Of a stretch of 64,000 nt of DNA, positions 32,812 to 46,015 are shown one piece after another. A program made the position numbers and the translations under genes. Below the pieces are notes generated by a model that was not told the origin of the DNA, did not search any database, and saw nothing but the letters and a program-made list of their open reading frames with translations. The stretch is from Gautieria morchelliformis. Its lineage: Eukaryota; Basidiomycota; Agaricomycetes; Gomphales; Gomphaceae. Within the stretch, counting starts at the first letter, position 1. Each line of letters starts with the position of its first letter. The DNA is taken from assembly GCA_015179125.1 (NCBI GenBank), contig WHVA01000044.1:62001-126000 (forward strand). The letters are read 5' to 3'.

Positions 32812-34194
32812 ATGTCCCTTGCAGGAGGAACCCATCTCTCGGCAGAGCAGGCTAACCCAGGTTATCTCGCTCACCCCCACCACCCTGGTCAATACGTCCC
32901 TCCCCCTCTTTTCTCTGATACTGCGCCCGCACACCAGCGACGAGAAACAGAGCCCGGCGCCGCCACCCTTGCGGTTTCATCAATGGTTGAGGACCACGAC
33001 TATAACACATATTATCAGGTTGGTTGAAGTTGTTTATGATTATGAATGCCACCCACCACATTCCCCCGCTTTATAACCAGCCCTACTACTCCAGCAGTGA
33101 TCCCCCACGCATTGTGACTTCCAAGCCACCCATTGGAAATTATGAGTTGCACCAGCCAGGCTCTCCTACGTTTTCACCCCAACAGAATTTTGGATCATGG
33201 ACGTCTGGCAATGATTGTGGGCTTCAGTCTCCCTGGCGAAATATTTCAGCCATTTAAGAAACGTAATTATTCTGACAGATTCACCCCATGGAAGTGCCCA
33301 ACCCTATCAGTATTATTCGTCGCGTCGAGGGACTTCAGCCTCATCTTTTCCTCATGACCCTCACCGGGAGAATCTACACTCCCAAGTTTTCGACTCGCAA
33401 CAGCAACATACTCAGCATCAGAACATGCACCTGGGGTATGGGATATCCGACTCCACCCATCCCACCCCTCAAATAAGCTCGAGTTCGTATTTGTTCCAAA
33501 TTTATATTAGCTTTGCGACTCAACTCCACATCGTACAGGTTCAAGACTTACCGTTCCGCTGGTTCCCTATCGTCACGGTACGTCGTGTGCCTCGTCTACA
33601 CCCACACTATCAGTGACAGCCTCGCGGTCGATAGAGCGGAGGGCATCTCCTCCGCCGTCCACCCCTACGTCGGTCTTAAATGCTAACGCTCCTGCGGAGC
33701 ACCTCATTCAAGGCATCCCTGTCTCGCAAAGGGATGTTGCGAGATATATTGACCAGCCCAGCAGAAAAGATGCCAGGTGGAGGTTAGGCAGTCTAATGTG
33801 TATCTATCCGGGTTGCCAGTCCCCTGTTGTGGAATCCAATCGTATGGTTAGTCACGTGGCCCGCCACCTCAACGACAAAAAAGCCTACGAGTGCTTATGG
33901 TATGTCGTTGAATGCTGCCCTCGCCCGACATCGGCTTATAGAGCTTATCGACACCACCCCCTCCCCCGTGTGTCTTACTTGTAGCGGTACCAGATTTGGT
34001 CGCCTTTCAGAAGCTAATCGCCACATCGATGACCAAAGGCCGTGTGAGTTGTGGTAAGTTGAATCGCTATTTAAATATTACTCACACTAATGTTCGTCTT
34101 ATTCCACAGCAACGAATCGCGGCGCAAGCGCAAGGGTACAAGGATATGCAGCCGTTGCTTTGGCCGCGCTTCGTCCAGTAGTAGAAGACGGTGA
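32812..34194 (+). CDS. Zinc-finger-like protein with disordered Gln/Ser-rich N-terminus
   Basis: Probable nuclear DNA-binding protein, model only partly resolved. Exon 1 starts ATG 32812 (MSLAGGTHLSAEQANPGYLA). It joins, via GTTGGT...AACCAG, to YYSSSDPPRIVTSKPP, then to HGSAQPYQYYSSRRGTSA with QQQHTQHQNMHLG. These are low-complexity stretches as in fungal transcription factors. A later exon has CIYPGC...MVSHVARHLNDKKAYEC, a Cx4C...HxxxH arrangement like C2H2 fingers. Then comes VCLTCSGTRFGRLSEANRHI, a second finger-like unit, and a basic end KRKGTRICSRCFGRASS before TGA 34194. Joints around 33540-33620 and 33900-33960 are uncertain, so a frame defect cannot be excluded. Confidence 0.6.
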
Positions 34195-34836
34195 AAGGCA
34201 GTACGGTATTTATGAACACTTCCTATGCGACGTCACTTCCTCATGGATTCATTACTGTCCTACCGCATTGTTCCACGAGTTTAGCGACACGCACAGGGCT
34301 CCTATTCGCCTCCGGTCTTGTCGACGCTCCTCTCCCCACAACTCTATTCCATACTTGCTATTCATGGATCGAGTATTTGACCCCTTGTTCTCGACTGCCT
34401 ACTGAATCTACTGCTTTCGCACCTGGGACCTTCGCTTTCCCTTGCTCGGTCTTCTTCGCTTTCACGTATTACATACATGTACCAACTTTCTCCTGGTTCT
34501 CAATTGCAAACATTGTCAGGTGAATGCAGTATGAATGACTTTGTACCTCGAATTATACTTTCTTCCCCTGTAGTGACTTGGGCAGCTCCTTTGTAAATTC
34601 TAGAAACACTCTCCCCTGCATATATGGTCGAAGGACTTCAGGAATGACCAAGCCCTGAAGGTAAACAAGACAGATCATATATTGAGGCAGGTAGATCATG
34701 TATCTATACTGAGCACGCACATTTTCAGTCTGATAGTTTTCAACCAGGCAACAAAGGGCCTGCTCTGTCACGCATAGTATGCCATTTAACATGGCACAAC
34801 CTAGAACTTGACACTGAGATTCTGTACATCCAGTGG

Positions 34837-36670
34837 GTGCTGAATATATATATGCACCTGTTTTCCCCTGGACAATGCATCAAGGATGGATTTATGGTGA
34901 ACCTCCACAGAGATGGCTGTACAATCAAGGATCTAGCAAATAGGCTAGTACACGAAAGGGAAAACACCTACCCTGCCGACAGCTGCACAATCCACACGAT
35001 CCATCGCCGATCGTTCAATCAATTATAGAACCTAACTGCAAAGGAGTTAGATGATCGACTCAACAATGCAGTACTAGCACTTACTGTGAAATCAGACAAT
35101 GACGCCATGTGTTGGTATCAGAGGCTTGGTTACTTGAATGTCGTGGATGTACGCAGTTTAGCTGTCCACGTGGAAAAGGTCAGGGACATCATCTTCCATG
35201 AAGACGCCATGACCCTGACCATACCAACGGTGTACAGAGAAAATGACACGCCTCGTAATGTCAGTGAGTGATTAGAAACAAGAGCGACACTGAACATACC
35301 TCTGAAACCTCCAGCAGCACCTTCTGCTCCAGTGGCCTCTCCACGCCTCTTTATACATATCAGGGCCATGCCACTATTGAAGACGTTCTTCCTGATCAGC
35401 CAGAACCAGATTGATCGAGGTTGGTCTCAAACGTACCTAATTTCCCCCAAGGAACGACACGTTCTGGGAGGCAACGCGGTGAAATCCAGTCCCTCCTCGC
35501 GTCAGAGGACTTGGAGCACGCTGTCGTCATGCCAGCCAACATTGCCAGGGAACCAACAAGTATAAAATATGCGTTGAACTTACAGGTGAGGAAGGGGAAG
35601 CGTGCCAGGAACCCGCACGTCAGGCCGAGTGGTAAAATACGGTCGATCATGACATATTTGGACCACCTGGCCGGGCGCCCTCCACCTAAAACGCATATTC
35701 TTAAAACGGGGATGGCCGTGCATATGGCTAGAAAAATGGCAAAATTACTAAGTGAAAAGGTTTGCATAGTAGCTAAGGGATATAGTCAAGTCCCAGGCGT
35801 CCATTTCAATGAGACGTACGCTCTCCCATTATGTGCTGGGAGTCGCTGACTCTATTGACCTTGGAAGCCATTTCTGACCTTGAGATACATCAATTTGATG
35901 CCAAATCAGTCTACCTCCATGGAATTATCCAAGAGGAAGTTTGTGTCGAACAACTGGAAGGTTTTACTCTTAGCGGAAATGAACCAAATTTATATGCGTA
36001 TCCGATGCTGATATTGCGGGAAATAACGAGGACAGAAAGTCCACTGGCGGATACGCCGTATTTTTAGGTGACGGCACTGTATCTTGGTCCTCAAAGAAGG
36101 AAATGAGCCTTGCTCTCCCCTCCACTGAAGCCAAATATGTCGTCTTATCTGAAGCTGCGCGGGAAGTGTTGTGGATGCATCAATTCCTTCAAGAAATCGG
36201 ACTCAAACTCGACAAGCCCACTACTATCTATCAAGACCTCGACTACAAATCCCCTCGTCGCATGCATATTGAAGTAAACTGTCACTTCGTCAAAAGCCAC
36301 ATCGTAGGCAACTCAATCGAAATTATCCACATGCCGACTTCCCTAATGACTGCAGATATTTTCACCAAATTTCTTCTCCCTTCTACGTACAAATTACATT
36401 CAAAATCCCTCGGCCTCACTACCTCGCCGCTTGAGGGTGCGTGTGAGAAAACGAGCCTCGAGCTTGACGCTTGAGAGGAAGGTCTGTGCACAAGACCTCT
36501 GTTTGTTGAAACACAACACATGTACACGCAGTGTAATTTGTAAGATACTTCCTGGCTTAACTGATTATCTTTAAGTACAGTATATGTCACTAGAAGCTAG
36601 AACTTGTAGATTCATACTAGACTCATATCATCTATGTGAGGTATATATAGTTTCCACCGCAAACTGCCTG
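34837..36670 (+). mobile_element. Decayed Ty1/copia retrotransposon fragment
   Basis: Ordered remnants of a copia polyprotein. First are GQCIKDGFMVNLHRDGCTIK (pre-integrase border, 34.86 kb) and NDAMCWYQRLGYLNVVDVRS, matching the GAG-pre-integrase WHQRLGHLN motif (35.1 kb). RT pieces follow: VAKGYSQVPGVHFNETYA (35.77 kb) and DLEIHQFDAKSVYLHGI (35.88 kb). RNase H pieces are VSWSSKKEMSLALPSTEAKY (36.08 kb) and EIIHMPTSLMTADIFTKFL (36.33 kb). Integrase and the catalytic centre of RT are missing, and frames shift repeatedly. After the last stop, GAGGGTGCGTG resembles a polypurine tract followed by TGAGAAAACGAGCC (about 36442), a likely 3' LTR start. The right edge is close to the LEU4 stop codon. 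Confidence 0.85.
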
Positions 36671-36672
36671 AA

Positions 36673-38901
36673 TCAAGCTGCAATGGCACTGTGCTGTGGA
36701 TAATCTTCGCGAACTCTATATTCCTTTACCCAATTTGAGCGCATTTGCAGACCATCCATAACCACGTTCGCAGCGCTGATCACAGCGCGGAGGCGCGCGG
36801 TTTCATTCTCAGAGCTAACGCCTACTCCCCAGACGGTGTGGTTGGCAAAAGGCAGGTACATCTGGACGTATGATGCCAACTTTCCTTGGTGTATTCGTGT
36901 CGCCGTTACGACATGATCGGAAGAATCCCGGAGAGTCAGAGGAATATTAAGCTGTTGAGAGAGGGCAGATATAAGCGCAGCTTGGGCGTTGCAACCCGAA
37001 CCGCGCACAATCCGAGAAGCGCCACCATGTTGAATCTCTGCATCCACGCTGCACCGCGTCCTATCCTTTGAGCGAGTAATACGGTAGGAGCGAAGTACCA
37101 GACATCCGGAATATTGGGGCTCCCGACCGAGGTGATATATTTGTCGAAACAAGCTCGCGACGGTTCTGAGAGACACTTCTGCTCCAGTAACTTCTGCTTC
37201 CTTCTGAATGACTCGATATACTTCCAACTGTAGTTCTCGCGGCAATCGGAGGCCGAGCGCCTGCTCCAGAAGGGCCGAAATGCCTGCTTTTCCACTTTGA
37301 CTATTGACGCGAATCATAGCTTCATATGAGCACCCGATATCTGTGGACGAAAGCGCACACGTGATTATCAGAGTTTCCGTGGATTTACCTGTACGTACCT
37401 GCAGGGTCAAACGGTAAGTAAGGTATATCCCATCGCTGGGGTTCTCCCTTAGCTCTGTTCTGTTCGTGTCGCCTCTCTTGCTCCTGGAATCCCTTTCTTA
37501 TAGCGTCCTGGTGTGATCCAGAAAATGCCGTGAAAGCCAATTTCCCGGAGTAAGGAAGACGAAGGTTCACGGGTAGGCCTGTACACTCTTCCATTATGTC
37601 GAGGACATGGGGAAGATTACTGAAGTCCAGGCGTGGCGATATCCCTTGGGTGAACTGGTTGAGAGCCATCGTGATGAGATCAACGTTTCCCGTACGCTCT
37701 CCGTGGCCCAGCAAGCACCCCTCTACCCTGTCTGCACCAGCTAGTAGTCCCAGTTGAGCAGCAGCCACTGCAGTACCTGGATTATGCATTGGTCAGATCG
37801 CTCATGAGGATGGGAACGAAGGTAATTCAACTAACCCATGTCATTGTGCGGATGTAGACTCACGATAACTTTTTCCCGTTCACTAATGTTGCGAGAGAAG
37901 TATTCTATCTAGATATTGATCAAACCTCCAAAAGATGTGTGAAGTCTCAAATATTACTAACCTGGTCCGCAAAGTGATTGGGTGGGGCTACTTCAACGGA
38001 CGCAGCCAGGTTGAACGACAAGCGGGCATCCCCTTTCCCAGCTTTCCCCCATGTTCTTTTGACTTCCTCGCATAATTCTACTACATACTCAGGCTCTGCT
38101 TGCGAGAACCCTTCGACTCCCAAGTTTAAGCGAAAGTTTGTGCCATACCGTGCCGAGTATTCATTGGTGAGGTCGCGCACAAGCGCTGTGTGCTTGACAG
38201 CAAGATCAATGATTTCCGCCGGAGACTTTCGGAGCACCACGTCACGGAATACCCTCGCTACACCTAGATACATGTGGAAAATCACGTTTTTGGCGCCTGA
38301 CACGCTCTGCATAGTTTTTGTGACAAGTTCTGGTCGACAAGGACTCAAAACCTGTCATGGAAATAATGTTAATTTGCTATATAATCTGGTACTTGTTAGA
38401 TACCTGAAGCCACACATCATCTGGCACCAAGTCTTGTTCAATCAACTCTCGCACAAAGTTGAACTCGATGTTGCTCGCTGAGGGGTATGCGACTTCAATC
38501 TCTTTGAAGCCAATTTGCACAAGCATTTGGAATAGCTTTCGCTTCTGTACCGTACTCATAGGGTTCGGAAGCGCCTGGTTCCCGTCACGGAGGTCTGTAG
38601 AGAGCCAGACGGGTGCAGTACGAAGGATTCGAGTTGGCCATTGACGGTCAGGTAAGTCGACAGGAGCATAGGGTACATATTTGCCAGACGGGTCGGGGCT
38701 GAAACATAAAGAACGTCACGGTCAACAGTGGGATGAACATAAGTGAGAAGCATGTACCCACGTCAGGAATTTAGCATGGGTGGCTAGCCCTCTGTGAGAC
38801 GTGTTACTGGGCGGGACACGCTGCCACAAACTGAGGATAGGAACATGGAAGTTCGGGTTTAGAGCAGCACGAAAAATGGGCTTTGGACACAGGGCAGGCA
38901 T
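36673..38901 (-). CDS. LEU4: 2-isopropylmalate synthase (leucine biosynthesis)
   Basis: Condenses acetyl-CoA with 2-oxoisovalerate to 2-isopropylmalate, the first committed step of leucine synthesis, usually mitochondrial in fungi. Six exons: 38901-38762, 38698-38404, 38351-37962, 37908-37836, 37776-37399 and 37340-36673, giving 647 residues with every joint in frame. The N-terminus ([20 protein letters not shown]) is basic and devoid of acids, as expected for a mitochondrial presequence. Catalytic TIM-barrel signatures: [12 protein letters not shown] (catalytic Arg-Asp), [14 protein letters not shown] (metal-binding HxH) and [20 protein letters not shown] with GNVDL. The C-terminal third is the LeuA regulatory dimer domain that binds leucine for feedback inhibition. 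The stop lies next to the copia remnant, so the 3' UTR probably runs into transposon DNA. Confidence 0.95.
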
Positions 38902-40975
38902 AGTGTCGATTTAGACTTCATCGGAATTTATGAAGGCTTGAAACCCATTGATGTTCACACTCAAAGTATGATCAAGAAAGGCCATATATTCCAGTGACAC
39001 GGCGAGTAAAATTAGAGCCAGAGCATGCCTGGTTGCTGAGAAGGAGAAGTCATGAATCGTGAGTGTCCTGAATCCTAAACCTAGCAAGACATGGATCTCG
39101 ATCCTCTGAGGTTGTGGCATATATGTGACGTCGGTGATGAATTTGGTTGAGCCTACTAGAAGCTAGGCTGGTGACATAGTGGACACACATAAGTCGATGT
39201 TGTACCTTCTGGGTCCCACGTGTCTTCGCTAGATAATCAGAACACCATAATGTAGCTGGATCGGCAGTACAGAGGTTCAAGCGAGGTTCGAGGTCCAGGT
39301 GAGCTCTATAGGGCTCGGACCGAATGAGCAATAAGATGTCGAGGATTACACACGAGTTTCTTCGTGAGCGTGGAAAATATGATTCTCATAGGTAAACGAA
39401 CTCACTTGGTACCTATCTGAACAAATCGGAAGGTCCTGTGGACTCCTGTGAACATTCCCTGTAGCGGCGCTACACAACAATGGTAACGATCCAATATTGA
39501 TACTTAGGCTGTTCAAAGGCTCAGTCCTCGTTCGACACTTTAATTATCTCCCAGCATCATTGTCGTCATACCCGGAGGGGCTCAGGTCCATAGCTCGAAA
39601 TACATCGTTATATTCTAGGGCGTCATCATTATTAGTCGTTATGATACCTTATCTATGAAGCTGTCTGCCCGGTTGAAAACAGCATCTTCGTAAGTCTAGA
39701 ACAGTTCGAGAACGTCGGGCTATGTTCGTCCTCACTGGGTAATAGCTACTGTGATAAGAACCACATGGAAGCCACGGTACGTCATGTGTAATTCTTACCA
39801 TGTTGACGACCTCCAGTTGGTGGTCCCTGTTGGGCCATCACAGCTGCGCGAAATTGGTACACTGACTGGGTTTGCGGAGTTGATCGGAGTCTATCGTACC
39901 TTTCAATGTATCAGTAGATGCTTAACAACGCCTCAAAGTATACGATTTAGCGGGCACGCGCATGCCACGTCATATGACGTGCCTGCGCTTGTTGTTTTCT
40001 CTCGCTCAGAAAGTATGGTTCTATTTCTCTTGATCTCGCCAGTGTGAAGTCAATCGCAGCAGTCTCACAACAAGGTTCTTCGAACTTTGTTCCTCGGATT
40101 GCCACACTACGTCACTACTGCAAATCTTCCGATTGGTTCCACTGGTACATCTATCATGCACGGCTTATTGATACAGCTTCTCCTTGTTTTTTTTTTTCAC
40201 GACAGCATTGCATCATCTGACACGCTTGGCTAAAGAACAAGGGTGTGGCCCAAACCGACGGTGTTTGGGTTATAGGATCAGGTCCCGTCGTAACCTAAGA
40301 ACTTCGCAGGAAAGATCCGACGAAACTCTCACAAGTCCGTATACCAGTAAGTCACCAAAGTAATTCTATGGTTAGTCCACGGCCACTCTTATTCGGTGGC
40401 CACTTCAGCACGTGGGCCGTCGTAGTTTGTCCAATCAAGTATTTAGTACTAAGTAGCTGTTCAACGGTTCGTAATAGATCGACCTCTTACTTATGCAGCC
40501 AAGCTGTTGGAGCTCTCATACTGGACATTCCATGGCGAAGATACAAGTAACCTAATGCTCCCTATTCATTTTGGCAGACATTTCAACACATCCAGGGCTC
40601 AAATTGTATATTCGCTAACACAGCATTCATCTATATAAGATATTCTCGACTCATCATCGGAGTCAACTTGAACCCCTTGGTAGTAATTAAGAGCCCACTA
40701 TGCGCCGGCTGAACTAGGAGGCAGTGCCGCAAGCATGTGGAAGTCTTGGTTCGACTCTTAGCCATGGCAGCAATAATATACCTGGGCACTGTCGCTTAAG
40801 GTTATCCAAACAAAACATGAGAAATGGATGGAGGGCTCACTGTGAGCGACGGAAAAAGGATTAATTGATGGCGACCGAAGTAGCCTGGAGCCAGGTAATG
40901 AATGCAGCTAATTAACTATTATGTAAATTTTGTTACAGTAATCTCTAATAAAGTAATATTGATTGTGAGCATGGT
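38902..40975. other. Long intergenic region, no gene seen
   Basis: About 2 kb with only short, motif-free frames. The one distinctive element is a perfect 16-bp palindrome, CACGTCATATGACGTG (39966-39981), which contains two TGACGT half-sites of the CREB/ATF type. I saw no tRNA-like cloverleaf or tandem repeat. Confidence 0.5.
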
Positions 40976-42145
40976 TCATGCAGGGGCGGCGTCGCTTGTC
41001 GTCAACACCCCCATGCGTCGTAAGACTCCCATCATCCTCATGAATGTTTGCGGATTAGATGATGCACCTTTCCCAGCGGAACCCACATACTCTGTTAGGC
41101 TTCGCTTCGTCAAGCCCTGTGTATAGTCCTTAATATATTTTTGAAGCGTCGCATGTTTCAGCGTCGTCATCTTTTTCAATCGCGCCATTAATATTGGGCA
41201 GTCAAACGATTCGTTTGTAGTGGGTTCCGCAGGGTACCGTTCCAAAAGAATGCCTATCAACGTATGGCATCGTCCATTCGCTTTTAGCCACTCCGGATGT
41301 ACAAAATGGCGATAGAGCTTTGTTATATATTGAATCCGGAGATCATTGCGCTGCGGAGCCACTGAGGGATGTGCAAGGTCCAATCCAACTCGGGGTGATC
41401 TATGGATGGTAGGTAGGTGTGTTTTATCCGTTCGCGAGCAAGCAGCCAAATATAATTTAGCCGGATGAGTGCCCAAGGCTGTTTCATCTTTCGTGGGTGA
41501 CAAGGCAGATATAAAACCGCCCAATTTGGCGTTGACCAACCCAGAAATATTTCGCGATTTGGTGATGCTTAGAATCTTGTCAACCAGGAGTGACGGTCCC
41601 GAAGTAACGATACCACTCCCATCCATTGAACGCATTGAACGCAGAAGGATACCGCCCCGGGGTTGTAGAGATAAGTCCTGAGGCACGGGGAAAAACGGCG
41701 ATGTGACTGAGGTACCAAACGTTAAGTCGAGGCCTTTGCGCGTCCCCCCACGGTATCCTCCAGCGTCTGTTGCAGTGCTGCAGGAACTGGCAGAACTGCG
41801 ATGAAAATACCTACGATGTCTTCAGTGGCGCTCATTACTAAAGCATCAGGAAATTACACACCACTTTGCAGACCCTCTTTGACCATCATGAGCATGGCAG
41901 AACGGGTCTTCATGCACACCGTTCTTACACAGATAGAACTCAATCTCCAGGATCTGAAAGTCTGTCGACTTCCCTTCGTATTCGACGCGGAGGCAGTAAG
42001 AAAAGAGTATGGCCTTCGATATTTCTAAAAACCGTCGCGAAATCTGGTCATGATTTTGCAAAGTTGAGACATCTAGAAGCTCCTCCAAAGGCAAAGATGA
42101 GCAGGTCGTCATACAGCCCGGGGAATTGGCGCCCGGGGCGTACAA
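40976..42145 (-). CDS. Conserved protein, possibly 3-methyladenine-glycosylase-like
   Basis: Two exons, 42145-41862 and 41810-40976, joined GT-AG in frame to 372 residues; starting at the second Met, 42112, would remove 11. Motifs crossing the splice are DPFCHAHDGQRG, KWYFHRS and GGYRGGTRKGLDLTFG. Then come GGILLRSMRSMDG, GPSLLVDKILSI and HRSPRVGLDLAH. The order (EVEAY-like ILEIEFYL, DPxxHxxxxQR, GGxxRGGTxKGLDLTFG, GPSLLVD) reminds me of proteins annotated as 3-methyladenine DNA glycosylase-like in bacteria and fungi, but I cannot confirm the family from sequence alone. The C-terminal 120 residues are basic. The gene appears intact. Confidence 0.65.
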
Positions 42146-42389
42146 CGCTAGCGGCTTCGTGGATTAATACATTTATATATCTAGCTGGACGGGTGCGTGA
42201 TATCCCAAAGCAATTAAGGAATGCCGTAGCCCTAGATCTACTTATCGCGGCAATTAACGGTGAAGGAGAATATGTAAGTTAGAGTACTACTAGCTAAGTA
42301 GTAGTTTTATGGTAACTAATAGTACAGCTGAGCTACTTCAAAATCATACACCAAACTACCTCGACACAGTGGCGTTGATCGATCCCAGC

Positions 42390-45300
42390 TTACGCTGGGA
42401 TCGATTGCTGCTCTGCAATGCCTAGCTGATCCATCAGGGATTTCCATGCGGGATCCCAAGTAAGGCCGCCGGCCACGGCATCTACATCACCGGGAACCAT
42501 TTCAATGCCTTCCATCATGGAGGAAAATATGCCAGTGCGGAATATCCTTCGAGCATCCGGCGTCAGACCAACTTCATAGGCAGTCCCTTGAGCATCGATG
42601 AGGGGGTTATGTCCCATCTGGTCGGTATTATAAACCACACCCTGAGAGGTTAGGTCCGGCGCAGGCGCGTCAGCTGGAACATTATCCCACGATGCCAGAC
42701 CCTTGAAGGACCAGTCCAACATCGGGTACCGGGCTTCGTTCAGCTTGTTGGAAGAAAGCAAATCCTCCATTAATTCTGGATGAACCGTATCGAATATACT
42801 GGCGAGGGATCCAGACATCGACTCCTCCTGGTTCGACGAGGGTGTGGTGGTTATATTGGAGGCAGATGGAGTAGAAGTTGTCATCGTCATCGGATATTGA
42901 GAGCGTTGCTGTTCGGGAATTTCCATGATTCTACGACTCTGGAAGAGTTTATCTACCTCTTCGTTGAGTTTCTGACCCACATCTTGCGCCGTGCCCACTA
43001 TACTGCCTACATTTTGCTGCTGAACAGCTGTCTGGCTACTATTATGGGCAATATCATAAGCCTGGCGGGCGTTTTTCCGCAATCGGCCGACAAGACTCAT
43101 GGCCTTGGTGGGTCGAGCAGCACCATGGGAAGTGGCACGCTCAAACAACTCATGTGCCATGTCGAGCTGTGACAGAGCATCGGGAGCAATCGTGCACCAG
43201 GGATTTTTCGTTGCCAGAGCAGCGAGTACAATCTAAGGCACTTTAGGTTTGTTAGCTGTATACATTATGAAGTTGCTTACCGCGGCCCCCAATAGATGGT
43301 TCCAAATGAACCATAGTCGAAAAGGCAGAACAGAATCTAGAGATGCTAATTTACGGTGCAACGTGACTACATGGCATGCGCTCCGAAACGATGCTAGCAC
43401 GGAGGGGCCGTACTTGCTCCCGAAAATGTTTTGGGGAGGTCCATGCAGAGCGTGGGACAGATAGGCACGATGAACCAAAAGAATCGCTGACGAGAAGTGA
43501 GCAAATGGCGAGAGATATAATATGCAAGAGCTAATCGAAGTGCTCACTTGTTTCCTGCATGAGAACGTCGACGACACTTTGCATGACAGTCCCTATGGGA
43601 TCAGTGAGGTGTGATTCCAGGAACCTGGGACAAAGCCCCTTCAAATTCAAAAATAAGTCATCCCGGAGTTTCCGATCAAGCGTTAAGATCGTTGAATATG
43701 GTACTGGCTTCTTGGACGCCACCATAAGGACATCTATGACTTCTGAACATATATTCCGTGTCCAATTCGTCCTTTTCCAGCGAACTAGCAGAGCAGAAAG
43801 CGCGGGGTCATGCGACGTCGAAGAACAGAAGACGGAGCTTACAACTGTGTTCGGTTTCACCAGTCGAACTGGTAAGTTCACAGAAATCCTGGGGAAGCTC
43901 GCAGTCGACGTGTACTAGTGACAGCGAGGGTGGCAAACCCAATGTTAAAGACTAATAGGAAACGAGGTGTCAAAATGGAACGTAGAGAGAAATGGAACGT
44001 AAGAAAAATACATCAATATGCATAGATCGCTTACCTGTAATCGCTCAAATGAAAAAAGCTCCCAGAATACTTCACGGCGGCGCTGCACTTCCTCACTACT
44101 ACGGTTCCACCAGGCACTGTCCCGGTCTGAGTTGACACACTGAGTACTTTAAAACAACCCCCCAACCGTTATAACGTACGGAGACCAATCTGGAACAAGT
44201 GTACCTGTTCAGCAATGACTTGCAAGTCTAGCGGTCTAGTGACGCACCGATTGCGCGATATTGACGTTAAGTCCAATAAGTGCCCACGAACGCTGGCTGC
44301 TGCCTGGTTTATCGAGGAGGAGTTGGTAGTATGACATGAGCATCTGTGATCAAGTTAATTGTAAGTAACGACATGATAAATTAACACTCCGAAAATGAAG
44401 TGACGAGCACGGAAAGTGTACCTACCAAACACTGTACACAACTGATGGAACCGCGCTCGGCCGTTCCTGCAACACTAATTGCCGTGCACGCCGATTCATG
44501 GTAAACCTCTGCCTGCTCTACCATGGGCGGATGGTTCTCTGGCTCTGTAAGGTCTAGCAGAGTCCCGATTGCGAATGCCATGAACAAGATCGCTGCCCGT
44601 TCCATGAGGAGAGGCTCATCGGATTGAGAACCACGAGAAATCGAATCATGAGAGTGTGTCAACGTGCCCTTACCAACATCAGAATTGTAGATGGGGCTAA
44701 AAATATCAGAAAGGAAATCTTTCCGAGGGATGCAGCTATACAACCAAGTCGCATGCGTAAAGTACGTTTCGCAGAGTGACCAGGCCTTTCTGCGCTCCGG
44801 AAGCTGGCCCTCAAGATGTGTAGTCATTTTTACGACCTGATCTGCGGGTAGTCGGGAAGTGAACCAGGGCACGTGGCATCCCGGTTCCTGTATAGGATGG
44901 GATGCTGTTATTGGCAGCGAAGCTGGAGAGTTTCCGTCTATGCCGATTGCATTTCTGTGAGGAGAGCCATCCCAGGGTCTGCCATCGCCAGTCATACTAT
45001 CTTCACTCTCCGGAAACCAAAGAGCACCAGGTCCGAGAAGGATGTTTGATTCCGGGCCTGTAGCCTGATGAACTTTGGGGGTCTGGGCGGGTTCCCTCTC
45101 GTAAAATTCACTCTGGCGAAAGGTCAATGAAAATACACAACGACGACGAAGTAGAACTTGCCTGAAACAGACTCTATGCACGCCATCGTAGTTATTGATG
45201 AGCGCGCGGAATGTAGTGAAACCGAGACCCACTTCTACTGTGGCTGTTGCTCCATAGAACCTACTTCTCCCATCTGAATGCAACGCCAATGTACCAAGAG

Positions 45301-46015
45301 CTTCCTTAATTTCGCCGACCTCGTCATCTCCCACGTCAGGAGCAACATCATGTTCCGGTGAGGACCTTTCGTCACCACTGACTTTTCTATCTTTCATCGT
45401 CACTTTTCTGCGCTCTTGGCTTTCGGACTCCCGGGAGATGGCCAGGAATTCATCTGAAAGTAAGGGATGGGAATTGTCAGGTTGAAATTGGTGCTGAAGC
45501 TGCTCTAATGCATCCTCAAGGTTGTGTACACGATCTGTAAGGATATTAATCTTGTTCTTTAGTCGCTCTGTTTCGTGAAATACAGCACTGGCGCTCGGTC
45601 TGTCAAGGACCGTAACATGCCAGATTCAAGCAATACACACCGTGGCCGCGTTGGTAAGGATCCTAAAGCATTATATAGCGCGCGGTTGCTCTCTTAGGCT
45701 CGACTACTCACCATTCGGACAAAGAGCATCGCATCCTCGTTTCCTACTATGAACAATAACATTCTTCAGCATTGATTGGGTATGGACTTGGGTGATTGAC
45801 GTACCAAGACGAACAAGGAAATACCCTGTCGCATTTGAGCTGAAATTGCCTGAGCTCTCTCGAGGATGCGCCTTCAGCGGGGTGCACGTACCTTCAGTAA
45901 AGGGATGGATCAGTGTCCGCGCATATAAGCTGTCACTAATAACGTCGGGCCTCACCTTCAGCCGACGACATTCAGCACACGATACCGCTTTAGCGGAGCT
46001 CCTTGTGCTCGACAT
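42390..46015 (-). CDS. Zn2Cys6 transcription factor with fungal-specific domain
   Basis: Sequence-specific regulator. The binuclear zinc cluster is split over three exons beginning ATG 46015. Exon 1 gives SCAECRRLK, exon 2 gives LKCDRVFPCSSC, exon 3 gives RKRGCDALCPN: six metal-binding cysteines with the spacing common in Agaricomycetes. A coiled-coil stretch follows near 45.5 kb. The long middle exon (44381-45400) contains WFTSRLPADQVVKMTTHLEG and YFTHATWLYSCIPRKDFLSD, and the fungal-trans domain continues with LLLDKPGSSQRSWALIG and REVFWELFSFERLQ. The C-terminal exon (to 42390) is Ser/Thr/Gln-rich and acidic, a plausible activation region. About ten introns. It sits 320 bp downstream of the tartrate-dehydrogenase-like gene on the same strand. 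Confidence 0.85.

Noticed and set aside
40700..40770. tRNA-like segment containing GGTTCGACTC
   Set aside because: The T-arm stem does not pair and no acceptor or anticodon arm can be drawn.
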